Shown: one piece after another, positions 4,086-9,692 of the stretch
How positions within the stretch are numbered: the first letter of the stretch is position 1
Layout: every line of letters begins with the position of its first letter
DNA from: Candidatus Parcubacteria bacterium
GTDB taxonomy: Bacteria; Patescibacteria; ABY1; UBA1558; GWA2-36-10
Length of the DNA stretch: 9,883 bases
Reading direction: 5' to 3'
Assembly (NCBI GenBank): GCA_018669975.1
Contig: JABHSK010000010.1
Location: forward strand, 1 to 9,883
Position numbers and translations under genes: made by a program
The notes under the pieces: model-generated
The model's input: only the letters and a program-made list of their open reading frames with translations
The model's database searches: none
Told to the model about the DNA's origin: nothing

Positions 4086-4114
4086 AAATTATCAACTATA
4101 TATTTTTGTGTCAA
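4086..4114 (-). promoter_or_regulatory. Promoter of TU5
   Basis: On the minus strand TTGACA (4114-4109) is followed after 17 bases by TAATTT (4091-4086), or after 15 by the better hexamer GATAAT (4093-4088). It begins a few bases after the T-run of the fusA terminator. Confidence 0.65.
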
Positions 4115-4142
4115 ACAAAAAAACCTCGCAAAAGCGAGGTTT
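4115..4142 (-). terminator. Intrinsic terminator of the rpsL-rpsG-fusA operon
   Basis: AAACCTCGC (4121-4129) pairs with GCGAGGTTT (4134-4142), AAAA loop in the plus sense. On the minus strand it is followed by a T-run (4121-4115). It closes the str operon after fusA, so the operon does not read into the island or tuf. Confidence 0.9.
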
Positions 4143-4177
4143 TTAAAATATAATATTATATTAAGCTTGTCGAAATA

Positions 4178-6271
4178 TTAAGCTTTTTTCATTATTTCTT
4201 CAGCTACATTTCTAGGCACTTCACTATACTTAGCAAATTCCATTGAATAACTAGCTCTACCTTGAGTCATAGATCTAAGAGCAGTAGCATAACCAAACAT
4301 TTCTGATAATGGCACTTCAGCATTAATTACTTTAGCACCAGCTCTATCAGTCATTTCAGATACTTGCCCTCTCTTAGCATTTAAATCACCAATCACATCG
4401 CCCATATATTGTTCTGGAGTAACAGCCTCTACTTTCATAATCGGTTCTAAAATTACAGGCTTAGCTGCATTAAAAGCTGCTTTGAAAGCCATAGAACCAG
4501 CTACTTTAAAAGCTGCTTCAGATGAATCAACATCATGGAAAGATCCATCATATACAGTCACCTTAATATCTTGAATTTGATAACCAGCTAAAATACCGTT
4601 ATCCATAGTTTCCTTAACACCCTTTTCAATAGGAGCAATATATTCTTTTGGAATAACACCACCTTTAATCTTCTCTACAAACTCAAATCCTTTACCAGCC
4701 TCTTGAGGTTCTAACTTCAACCAACAATGGCCATACTGACCACGACCACCAGATTGTTTAACATATTTACCTTCAGCTTCAGCTTCGCTAGTAATTGTTT
4801 CTTTAAAAGCAACTTGAGGAGCGCCAACATTGGCCTCTACAGAAAACTCACGTTTCATACGATCAATAATAATATCTAAGTGAAGTTCTCCCATACCACC
4901 AATAATAGTCTGGTTAGTTTCTTCGTCAGATCTAACAGTAAAAGTAGGATCTTCTTCAGTGAGCTTAGCTAAAGCCATGCCCATCTTTTCTTGATCTTGT
5001 TTTGTCTTTGGCTCTACAGCTACAAAAATTACTGGATCAGGAAAATCCATAGTTTCAAGCACTACTGGATGAGCTGGATCACACAAAGTATGACCAGTGG
5101 TAGTAGCTTTTAAACCTACTACTGCCACAATATCACCAGTGAATACTTCATCAACTTCTTCTCTAGAATTAGCATGCATTCTTAAAATACGACCAATTCT
5201 TTCTTTCTTATCTGAATTAGTATTATAAACATAAGAACCGGATTTTAGACTACCTGCATAAACACGCATAAAAGTAAGTCTACCTACAAAAGGATCAGTA
5301 GCCACTTTAAATGCTAAACCAACAAATGGTTTGTCATCGCCAATATCTACTTTAATTACATTTTCTTCATTTCTTGGCTCTGTACCTTCAATAGCTGGCA
5401 CATCAGTCGGAGCTGGTAAATAAGCTACAATTGCATCTAATAAAAACTGAACACCTTTATTTTTCAAAGCTGATCCACAAAATACTGGAACAATTTTATT
5501 ATCAGTAACTGCTTGTCTAAGTACTTTTTTAATATCTTCTAAAGCTGGCTCTTCACCACCAAGATATTTTTCCATTAAAGCTTCGTCATTTTCAATAATT
5601 GCTTCAATAAGTTTAGATCTATATTCTTCTACCTTATCCTTCATATCTTCAGGAATTTCACGTTTTTCATATTCCTTACCATCTTCATCAAGATAAAACC
5701 AAGCTTCACGTTCTAATAAATTGATAATACCTTCAAAAGTTTCAGCAGCACCAATTGGCAATTGCATTGGATGAGCTTTTTTAGTCAATCTCTCATGGAT
5801 AGTGTCCATGTCAAAATAAAAGTCAGCACCCATTCTATCCATCTTGTTGATAAAACCAAGTCTAGGAACTTCATACTTATCAGCTTGTCTCCAAACAGTT
5901 TCAGATTGAGGCTCAACACCAGCCACACCATCAAATACAATCACACCACCATCAAGGACACGAAGTGATCTTTCTACTTCTACAGTAAAGTCAACGTGAC
6001 CTGGGGTATCAATAATATTAATGTTAGCTTGACCACCGTCTAGCCAGTCTGGTAAATCCCAAAAACAAGTAGTAGCAGCTGAAGTAATAGTAATACCACG
6101 CTCTTTTTCTTGTTCCATCCAGTCCATCTCAGCTTCGCCTTCGTGGACTTCACCAATTTTATGTTTTTTACCAGTGTAGAAAAGGATACGCTCTGTTACT
6201 GTAGTTTTACCAGCATCAATGTGAGCGATAATTCCAATGTTTCTTACTTTTTCTAATGGAGCTCGGGCCAT
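4178..6271 (-). CDS. fusA: Elongation factor G
   Basis: EF-G is the GTPase that drives translocation of tRNA and mRNA and, with ribosome recycling factor, splits the ribosome. The 697 residues are full length for bacterial EF-G. GTPase motifs are intact: G1 AHIDAGKTT (16-24), switch I RGITIT (58-63), G3 DTPGH (88-92), G4 NKMD (142-145). Domain II, III, IV and V signatures follow, including GGMGELHLDI in domain III and GRGQYGHC in domain IV; it ends MKKA. It is the third gene of an rpsL-rpsG-fusA operon, 73 bases after rpsG. No SD precedes the ATG at 6271, as for most backbone genes here. A hairpin at 6307-6321 lies in the rpsG-fusA gap. The terminator at 4115-4142 closes the operon. Identity is certain. 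Confidence 0.99.
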   Translation of the reverse strand: MARAPLEKVRNIGIIAHIDAGKTTVTERILFYTGKKHKIGEVHEGEAEMDWMEQEKERGITITSAATTCFWDLPDWLDGGQANINIIDTPGHVDFTVEVERSLRVLDGGVIVFDGVAGVEPQSETVWRQADKYEVPRLGFINKMDRMGADFYFDMDTIHERLTKKAHPMQLPIGAAETFEGIINLLEREAWFYLDEDGKEYEKREIPEDMKDKVEEYRSKLIEAIIENDEALMEKYLGGEEPALEDIKKVLRQAVTDNKIVPVFCGSALKNKGVQFLLDAIVAYLPAPTDVPAIEGTEPRNEENVIKVDIGDDKPFVGLAFKVATDPFVGRLTFMRVYAGSLKSGSYVYNTNSDKKERIGRILRMHANSREEVDEVFTGDIVAVVGLKATTTGHTLCDPAHPVVLETMDFPDPVIFVAVEPKTKQDQEKMGMALAKLTEEDPTFTVRSDEETNQTIIGGMGELHLDIIIDRMKREFSVEANVGAPQVAFKETITSEAEAEGKYVKQSGGRGQYGHCWLKLEPQEAGKGFEFVEKIKGGVIPKEYIAPIEKGVKETMDNGILAGYQIQDIKVTVYDGSFHDVDSSEAAFKVAGSMAFKAAFNAAKPVILEPIMKVEAVTPEQYMGDVIGDLNAKRGQVSEMTDRAGAKVINAEVPLSEMFGYATALRSMTQGRASYSMEFAKYSEVPRNVAEEIMKKA

Positions 6272-6306
6272 ATAATTTTGTTTAGTTTATTTCTTAAAAA
6301 TAAAAT

Positions 6307-6321
6307 GCAGACAAGGTCTGC
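6307..6321 (-). promoter_or_regulatory. Hairpin in the rpsG-fusA gap (possible partial terminator or processing site)
   Basis: GCAGAC/GTCTGC (6307-6312/6316-6321) form a 6-bp stem with a three-base loop. On the minus strand it is followed by ATTTTATTTTT. It resembles a weak intrinsic terminator inside the operon and could lower fusA expression relative to rpsG or mark an mRNA processing point. Confidence 0.45.
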
Positions 6322-6344
6322 CTTTATTTTAAATTATTATTAAT

Positions 6345-6809
6345 TTAAGCAAAGTGAGCAAAAGCTTTGTTTGATTCAGCCATTCTTTGTACATCTTCAC
6401 GTTTTTTCATAGCAGCGCCATCACTATTAGAAGCTGCTATTAATTCATCGCCTAATCTTTTAAACATAGCAGCGCCTTTTTTACCACGAGCCGCTTCAAG
6501 AATCCAACGATAAGCTAAAGTAGTTTTTCTTTCACCAGTTACTACAATCGGCACTTGATAGTTAGCACCACCAATTCTCTTACCTTTTACTTCTAAACTT
6601 GGAGATACATTTCTAATGGCGTTATCATAAACTTCTAAAGGATCTAATTTAGTTTTTTTAGAAATATATTCAAATGCATCATAAACAACTCTTTGAGCTG
6701 TTGTTTTTTTACCATCAGACATTACATAATTAATCAATTTAGCAATATCAGCCCTTTGAAATTTAGGGTCTGGTGTAATATCTCTTTTTGGAGCTTTTTT
6801 TCCTCTCAT
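6345..6809 (-). CDS. rpsG: Small ribosomal subunit protein uS7
   Basis: uS7 nucleates assembly of the 30S head, binding the 3' major domain of 16S rRNA and touching E-site tRNA. The 154-residue length is normal. Recognisable blocks are PDPKF (about 14-18), MSDGKKTTAQ (about 30-39), NVSPSLEVKGKRIGGANYQV near the middle, RWILEAAR and the conserved C-terminal KKREDVQRMAESNKAFAH. Only six bases separate it from the rpsL stop, so the two are co-transcribed and probably coupled. No SD is visible before the ATG at 6809. Identity is certain. Confidence 0.98.
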   Translation of the reverse strand: MRGKKAPKRDITPDPKFQRADIAKLINYVMSDGKKTTAQRVVYDAFEYISKKTKLDPLEVYDNAIRNVSPSLEVKGKRIGGANYQVPIVVTGERKTTLAYRWILEAARGKKGAAMFKRLGDELIAASNSDGAAMKKREDVQRMAESNKAFAHFA

Positions 6810-6815
6810 ATTATA

Positions 6816-7244
6816 TTATTTCTTAGCTGTTTTTTCTTTTTTAGTTCCATACAAAGACCTTCCTTGTTTTCTACCTTCTACTCCTTGAGTGTCATAGACA
6901 CCACGAACGATATGATAACGTACACCAGGTAAATCTTTTACCCTACCACCACGGATAAGTACAATACTATGTTCTTGTAAATTGTGGCCTTCTCCTGGGA
7001 TATAAGCAGTTACTTCCATTCCATTTGATAATCTAACCCTAGCAATTTTACGAAGAGCTGAGTTAGGCTTCTTTGGAGTACTAGTTGTTACTTTAATACA
7101 AACACCACGTTTAAATGGAGCACCCTCTGGAAGCTCAGTCTTTTTTCTCTTCAAACTATTCAAAACAGTATGCAAAGCTGGAGTTGAACTCTTAGCCTTC
7201 TGTTTCTTTCTAGGTTTCTTAAGTAATTGATTTACTGTTGGCAT
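6816..7244 (-). CDS. rpsL: Small ribosomal subunit protein uS12
   Basis: uS12 sits at the decoding centre and interface of the 30S subunit. I place the start at ATG 7244 (MPTVNQLLKKPRKK), the family's normal N-terminus, rather than the ATG four codons upstream at 7256. This gives 142 residues. Signature blocks are TPKKPNSALRK (about 56-66, the loop where streptomycin-resistance changes occur), GEGHNLQEHS (84-93) and KDLPGVRYHIVRG (103-115, with the Asp normally methylthiolated). Between TPALHTV and GAPFKRGVC there is a lysine-rich stretch about 15 residues longer than the E. coli and Thermus proteins as I recall them. It is the first gene of the str operon, behind the promoter at 7301-7329. 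No SD is visible. Confidence 0.98.
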   Translation of the reverse strand: MPTVNQLLKKPRKKQKAKSSTPALHTVLNSLKRKKTELPEGAPFKRGVCIKVTTSTPKKPNSALRKIARVRLSNGMEVTAYIPGEGHNLQEHSIVLIRGGRVKDLPGVRYHIVRGVYDTQGVEGRKQGRSLYGTKKEKTAKK

Positions 7245-7267
7245 ATTTTGATGCAAAAAATTAATAA

Positions 7268-7291
7268 TTTAAAGCAAATATCTGCTTTAAA
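7268..7291 (-). promoter_or_regulatory. Hairpin in the rpsL leader
   Basis: TTTAAAGCA (7268-7276) and TGCTTTAAA (7283-7291) form a perfect 9-bp inverted repeat with a six-base loop, 24 bases before the rpsL start and just after the predicted transcription start. It could be a 5' stabilising hairpin or a ribosomal-protein autoregulatory site. Confidence 0.5.
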
Positions 7292-7300
7292 GTCCCCAAT

Positions 7301-7329
7301 AAAATAGCATAAAAAAATATCAAAGTCAA
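7301..7329 (-). promoter_or_regulatory. Promoter of the rpsL-rpsG-fusA operon
   Basis: On the minus strand TTGACT (7329-7324), a 17-base spacer ending in TGC (extended -10), and TATTTT (7306-7301). The -35 lies inside the terminator stem at 7319-7338. Confidence 0.75.
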
Positions 7330-7338
7330 GACTTTGAT
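7311..7338 (-). terminator. Terminator upstream of rpsL, sharing DNA with the rpsL -35 box
   Basis: ATCAAAGTC (7319-7327) and GACTTTGAT (7330-7338) are perfect inverted arms separated by two bases. On the minus strand they are followed by a T-run (7317-7311). This would stop minus-strand transcripts coming from the 7340-7750 block. The same DNA carries the TTGACT -35 of rpsL. Confidence 0.7.
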
Positions 7339-7380
7339 GTGTTTACCCGCCTAGACGCGAGGCTGGTAAGTAATTTTATC

Positions 7381-7418
7381 AAAAAAAAGTGGGAACGACC
7401 TGTGAAAGCGTCGTCCCC
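7381..7418 (-). terminator. Intrinsic terminator inside the 7339-7749 block
   Basis: In the minus sense a 9-bp stem (7418-7410 with 7399-7391), closed by one G-U pair that exists only on this strand, is followed by AC and eight T residues (7388-7381). This is a textbook terminator and the best evidence that the block is transcribed on the minus strand. Confidence 0.75.
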
Positions 7419-7555
7419 CTGGGATTGTTTCGCGGCCTTGCAGCCTATTGCTTTATTGAAGTTCGTAAGATCCTCTCACGCAGGTGTGCATGGTGCCGCC
7501 ATGTGCCCCTTGAATGAACTCGTTTACTGAAGGTGAGTTCAAGCCTTAAAAAAAT

Positions 7556-7639
7556 CTACTGCGGGGGTGAAGTGGAAGAGGTGTAGGGATAGTTGGAGTA
7601 ACTGAATTTGTTACCCATGGGGAATTTGATGTTGGGCAT
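7556..7639 (-). CDS. Possible 27-aa peptide gene within the G/C-rich block
   Basis: An ATG at 7639-7637 is preceded by GGAGGG (7649-7644), four bases away, one of the strongest SD sequences in the window. It opens a 27-codon frame (MPNIKFPMGNKFSYSNYPYT plus SSTSPPQ) ending in TAG. The peptide is rich in Tyr, Ser, Thr and Pro. SD and start codon can be folded into a CATCTACC/GGTAAGATG hairpin, which would hide them. If the block is a minus-strand mRNA leader, this could be a sensed leader peptide. If it is a plus-strand RNA, the frame is chance. Confidence 0.3.
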   Translation of the reverse strand: MPNIKFPMGNKFSYSNYPYTSSTSPPQ

Positions 7640-7749
7640 CTTACCCTCCGTGGTAGATGGATTGAACACTGAGGTGTTCAACTTGGGATTAATGCTCCGA
7701 AAACCGAAGTAGTCGGTGCTACGAACTAGTCCTGTGGACTAGAAAATTT

Positions 7750-7779
7750 ACCATATCATATAAATAAAAAATTTGTCAA
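7750..7779 (-). promoter_or_regulatory. Minus-strand promoter for the G/C-rich block
   Basis: In the minus sense TTGACA (7779-7774), an 18-base spacer ending in TGA (extended -10) and TATGGT (7755-7750). The -35 lies inside the terminator stem of the upstream protease gene. Confidence 0.5.
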
Positions 7780-7797
7780 TAACATATGACAAATTTT
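7762..7797 (-). terminator. Terminator of the M50 protease gene
   Basis: AAAATTTGTCA (7768-7778) and TGACAAATTTT (7787-7797) form a perfect 11-bp stem with an eight-base loop. On the minus strand it is followed by a T-rich run (7771-7762). It lies 30 bases after the protease stop codon. Confidence 0.8.
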
Positions 7798-7826
7798 CTC
7801 TAAAAATCTATATTTTATAAAGCTCT

Positions 7827-8456
7827 TTAAAATATTAAATATATTAAATTTATAAAAAATCCAAAAATTCTACCAAAAATATTTATACCTACAAAATTAT
7901 CTAAAAATATAAGGCCAATCAATATCCACGGCCCATTAACTGTAAACTTGCGTTTAAAATCATCCATATGACTAGGCAAGAAAGCAAGTAATACCTTAGA
8001 TCCATCAAGTGGAGGAATTGGTATAAGATTAAATATTCCTAGTATAAAATTGATAAAAATCAAATAAAACAAAAAATCATAAACTAGACTACCGGGTGCA
8101 ATAAAATTTGCTAAAACATTAACAATACCTGCAAAAATAGCTACTGAAATAAAGTTAGATAATGGCCCAGCCAAAGCTACAAAAGCAGTGCCCCACCTTC
8201 TCCATCTTAGATTATAAGGATTGACTGGCACTGGCTTTCCCCAACCAAAACCAGCAAAAAGAAGCATTAAAGTACCAAAGAACTCCATATGAGATAATGG
8301 ATTTAGATTAAGGCGCCCACTAAATTTAGCTGTATTATCACCTAAATAAGTGGCTGCTAAAGCATGAGAAAACTCATGAATAGTTAAAGCATATATTAAA
8401 GACAATATAATAACTAAAAATATTGTGGGATCTGAAAATAATGTTGATATAAGCAT
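7827..8456 (-). CDS. Site-2-protease family (M50) intramembrane zinc metalloprotease, 209 aa
   Basis: Site-2 proteases cut membrane-embedded substrates such as anti-sigma factors or leftover signal peptides. The catalytic HEFSH (HExxH) is at residues 27-31, inside the first hydrophobic segment. The second conserved site, PPLDGS (148-153), supplies the third zinc ligand Asp151. AGPLSN (96-101) is the conserved segment between them. About five to six membrane segments are visible across 210 residues. It belongs to the short M50 group without a PDZ domain, common in bacteria with reduced genomes. The start at 8456 has no SD. It is divergent from rpmB, with overlapping promoters. Substrate unknown; family assignment firm. 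Confidence 0.93.
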   Translation of the reverse strand: MLISTLFSDPTIFLVIILSLIYALTIHEFSHALAATYLGDNTAKFSGRLNLNPLSHMEFFGTLMLLFAGFGWGKPVPVNPYNLRWRRWGTAFVALAGPLSNFISVAIFAGIVNVLANFIAPGSLVYDFLFYLIFINFILGIFNLIPIPPLDGSKVLLAFLPSHMDDFKRKFTVNGPWILIGLIFLDNFVGINIFGRIFGFFINLIYLIF

Positions 8457-8460
8457 AGCT

Positions 8461-8506
8461 TTGACAAAAAATTACTTTTATGATAAATTATTCTACGTTG
8501 TATAAT
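8461..8506 (+). promoter_or_regulatory. Promoter region of rpmB
   Basis: Two readings. TTGACA (8461-8466), 17-base spacer, TAAATT (8484-8489); or a perfect TATAAT at 8501-8506 with only a weak -35 17 bases upstream. The second gives a leader of about 30 nt. Both lie within the divergent region shared with the M50 gene. Confidence 0.6.
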
Positions 8507-8509
8507 ATA

Positions 8510-8537
8510 ATTATAGCTTAATTAAATAGAAATTCAA
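8510..8537 (-). promoter_or_regulatory. Promoter of the M50 protease gene
   Basis: In the minus sense TTGAAT (8537-8532), 16-base spacer, TATAAT (8515-8510). It lies in the rpmB leader, so the two divergent transcripts overlap at their 5' ends. Confidence 0.65.
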
Positions 8538-8541
8538 GCAT

Positions 8542-8733
8542 ATGGCAAAAGTATGTGATATCTGTAGCAGAGGCAAAGTAAGTGGCAATAGACGTAGTCA
8601 CTCCAACAATGCTACTAAAAGAACAATGAAAATAAACTTACAATCCAAAAAATTAGGCGGTTCTAGAATGACCATCTGTACTTCTTGTTTGAAAACTTTA
8701 AATAAGCTAAAAAAGAAACAAGCTACAAAATAA
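8542..8733 (+). CDS. rpmB: Large ribosomal subunit protein bL28
   Basis: bL28 is a small 50S protein near the E site. The 63 residues begin MAKVCDICSRGKVSGNRRSH, the family's conserved N-terminus, and end in a lysine-rich tail. Four cysteines, C5-x2-C8 and C46-x2-C49, form a zinc ribbon, so this is the zinc-containing (C+) form; many bacteria swap it for a cysteine-free paralogue under zinc limitation. It is the only backbone gene here on the plus strand. No SD is visible. It is monocistronic, with a strong terminator 15 bases after the stop. Confidence 0.97.
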   Translation: MAKVCDICSRGKVSGNRRSHSNNATKRTMKINLQSKKLGGSRMTICTSCLKTLNKLKKKQATK

Positions 8734-8747
8734 ATTTTATTTCTCTG

Positions 8748-8780
8748 AACACGGCGTCCTAACGCCGTGTTTTTTATTTT
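8748..8780 (+). terminator. Intrinsic terminator of rpmB
   Basis: AACACGGCGT (8748-8757) and ACGCCGTGTT (8762-8771) make a perfect 10-bp stem with a CCTA loop, followed by a T-run (8770-8780). Confidence 0.93.
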
Positions 8781-8830
8781 ACCCAAAACAAAAAGGCGTT
8801 TGTATAGTAAAACTGATAAAACACCTTTTT
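8778..8830 (-). terminator. Terminator of the probable small RNA
   Basis: AAAAAGGCGTTT (8790-8801) and AAACACCTTTTT (8819-8830) pair at 11 of 12 positions. On the minus strand the stem is followed by TTTTTGTTTT. It is back to back with the rpmB terminator. Confidence 0.65.
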
Positions 8831-9014
8831 GCTAGTCACATTTCAGCATGTTAAATTTTGTTACTGATAAAATTGACTACGCAGCATTCTTTTATATGTA
8901 TAACCCCTATTTAAAATAGGTGGTGCCCGCAAACTGAAGATCAAAATCCCAGTCAATATAAGGCCCCGATGTAACATTGTTGTAGAGTTACATATTTGTA
9001 AAAGAAGAGGCTAC
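8790..9014 (-). ncRNA. Probable small RNA, about 220 nt, unknown class
   Basis: This gap has no ORF of useful length but carries a full minus-strand transcription unit: promoter at 9021-9049, start near 9014, terminator at 8790-8830. Inside, ATGTAAC/GTTACAT (8969-8975/8987-8993) forms a hairpin. ATTGACT/AGTCAAT (8872-8878/8951-8957) encloses a second domain containing hairpin CCTATT/AATAGG (8906-8911/8915-8920). The size would suit 6S RNA, but the long rod with a central bubble is not evident, so I leave it unassigned. Confidence 0.5.
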
Positions 9015-9038
9015 AATATTATTATAGCACTGATAAAA
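8812..9038. repeat. Decamer ACTGATAAAA, three exact copies
   Basis: Copies at 8812-8821, 8863-8872 and 9029-9038, all in the same orientation. One lies in the spacer of the small-RNA promoter, one in its 3' part and one in the loop of its terminator. Three exact copies in 230 bases exceed chance expectation even in A/T-rich DNA. Confidence 0.6.
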
Positions 9039-9049
9039 GGCTCTAGCAA
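9021..9049 (-). promoter_or_regulatory. Promoter of the probable small RNA
   Basis: In the minus sense TTGCTA (9049-9044), a 17-base spacer ending in TGC (extended -10), and a perfect TATAAT (9026-9021). It starts 11 bases after the ndk terminator. Confidence 0.75.
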
Positions 9050-9052
9050 ACC

Positions 9053-9084
9053 CAAAACAAAAAAGAGCTAAGCTTAGCTCTTTT
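9053..9084 (-). terminator. Terminator of ndk
   Basis: A 24-bp perfect palindrome (9061-9084, centre AAGCTT) lies 11 bases after the ndk stop, with a T-run on the minus strand (9064-9053, broken by one G). Confidence 0.85.
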
Positions 9085-9095
9085 TGTAAATTATA

Positions 9096-9605
9096 TTATT
9101 TTTCCAACAAAGTATGCTTTGTATAATCCGGTTGATGACTGTGTAATTCAAAATCTTGAAACCAATAAGAAATTTCATCATTAGCTTCCTCTACACTAGC
9201 TGAAGCATGAATAAGATTGAATACTGCCATCTCATTAGCGTCAGCATGCTTAAATGAAAGATGCGCATAATCACCTCTGATAGTTCCAGGAGCAGCGCTC
9301 TTTGGTTCAGTTGCGCCAACCATTTTACGCACCACCTCTACAGCCTCTACACCTTCAACGGCAATAGCTACAGTTGGGCCTGAAGTAATCATTTCTACCA
9401 TAATATCTCTGACTTTTTGTCCACGACGTTCTGCTAAGTCTTCGCTATAATGTTTAAGAGCTGTGTCTTTGTCAGACCAAACAAGTTTTAGTCCAGCTAG
9501 TTTCAATCCAACTCTCTCAAAGCGATGAATAATTTCACCTACCAATCCTCTATCGATGGCATCCGGCTTTAACAAGATAAGACTTCTTTCTAATTTGTCA
9601 TTCAT
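9096..9605 (-). CDS. ndk: Nucleoside diphosphate kinase
   Basis: NDK transfers the gamma phosphate of ATP to NDPs through a phosphohistidine, balancing NTP and dNTP pools. Conserved parts: SLILLKPDA (8-16, with the ATP-contacting Lys13), GTIRGD (107-112) and the active-site segment NLIHASAS (130-137) with catalytic His133. The usual NxIHGSDS is altered: Ala replaces Gly at 134 and Ala replaces the Asp at 136. The protein is 169 residues, longer than the usual 135-155, by a C-terminal extension (WFQDFELHSHQPDYTKH...). There is no strong SD. It has its own promoter (9665-9692) and terminator. In a genome of reduced biosynthesis this may be central to nucleotide salvage. Identity is firm. Confidence 0.96.
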   Translation of the reverse strand: MNDKLERSLILLKPDAIDRGLVGEIIHRFERVGLKLAGLKLVWSDKDTALKHYSEDLAERRGQKVRDIMVEMITSGPTVAIAVEGVEAVEVVRKMVGATEPKSAAPGTIRGDYAHLSFKHADANEMAVFNLIHASASVEEANDEISYWFQDFELHSHQPDYTKHTLLEK

Positions 9606-9631
9606 ATTCTTTACTTAATTTTTTTAGTTAA

Positions 9632-9662
9632 ATTAATCCCCCTCCTAAGAGATGGGATTAAT
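9632..9662 (-). promoter_or_regulatory. Hairpin in the ndk leader
   Basis: ATTAATCCC (9632-9640) and GGGATTAAT (9654-9662) form a 9-bp stem whose loop has an inner CTC/GAG pair. It lies just after the predicted ndk start and has no good U-run, so a leader or stabilising hairpin is more likely than a terminator for the upstream gene. Confidence 0.5.
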
Positions 9663-9664
9663 CT

Positions 9665-9692
9665 ATAATAGCATATTTTTTTTATTTGCCAA
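9665..9692 (-). promoter_or_regulatory. Promoter of ndk
   Basis: In the minus sense TTGGCA (9692-9687), a 16-base spacer ending in TGC, and TATTAT (9670-9665). The -35 overlaps the last codons of the upstream response-regulator gene. Confidence 0.65.

Larger units (their letters stand above)
7339..7749. ncRNA. G/C-rich structured block of unknown class (strand unresolved)
   Basis: About 410 bases that no long gene explains, visibly richer in G/C than both neighbours and packed with hairpins. These include TTACC-GCCT/AGGC-GGTAA (7342-7368), GGGAACGAC/GTCGTCCCC (7391-7418), a GCATGG/CCATGTGC stem near 7485-7507, GAACTC/GAGTTC near 7517-7539, TTGAACAC-TGAG-GTGTTCAA near 7662-7681, and CTAGTCC-TGT-GGACTAG near 7725-7742. 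In an A/T-rich genome this usually marks a structured RNA. Minus-strand evidence: a promoter at 7750-7779 and terminators at 7381-7418 and 7311-7338. Plus-strand evidence: several internal stems pair better there through G-U. I looked for RNase P, tmRNA, SRP and rRNA landmarks and found none. Confidence 0.55.

Noticed and set aside
7339..7530. 63-residue GTG-start frame on the plus strand
   Set aside because: No SD, low-complexity start region, and it crosses several stable hairpins including a strong opposite-strand terminator.
7339..7749. RNase P RNA, tmRNA, SRP RNA or rRNA fragment
   Set aside because: I searched both strands by eye for GAGGAAAGTCC, the tmRNA ends with CCA and a tag frame, the SRP GGAAG/AGCAG loop and conserved rRNA blocks, and found none. 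A covariance search could still overturn this.
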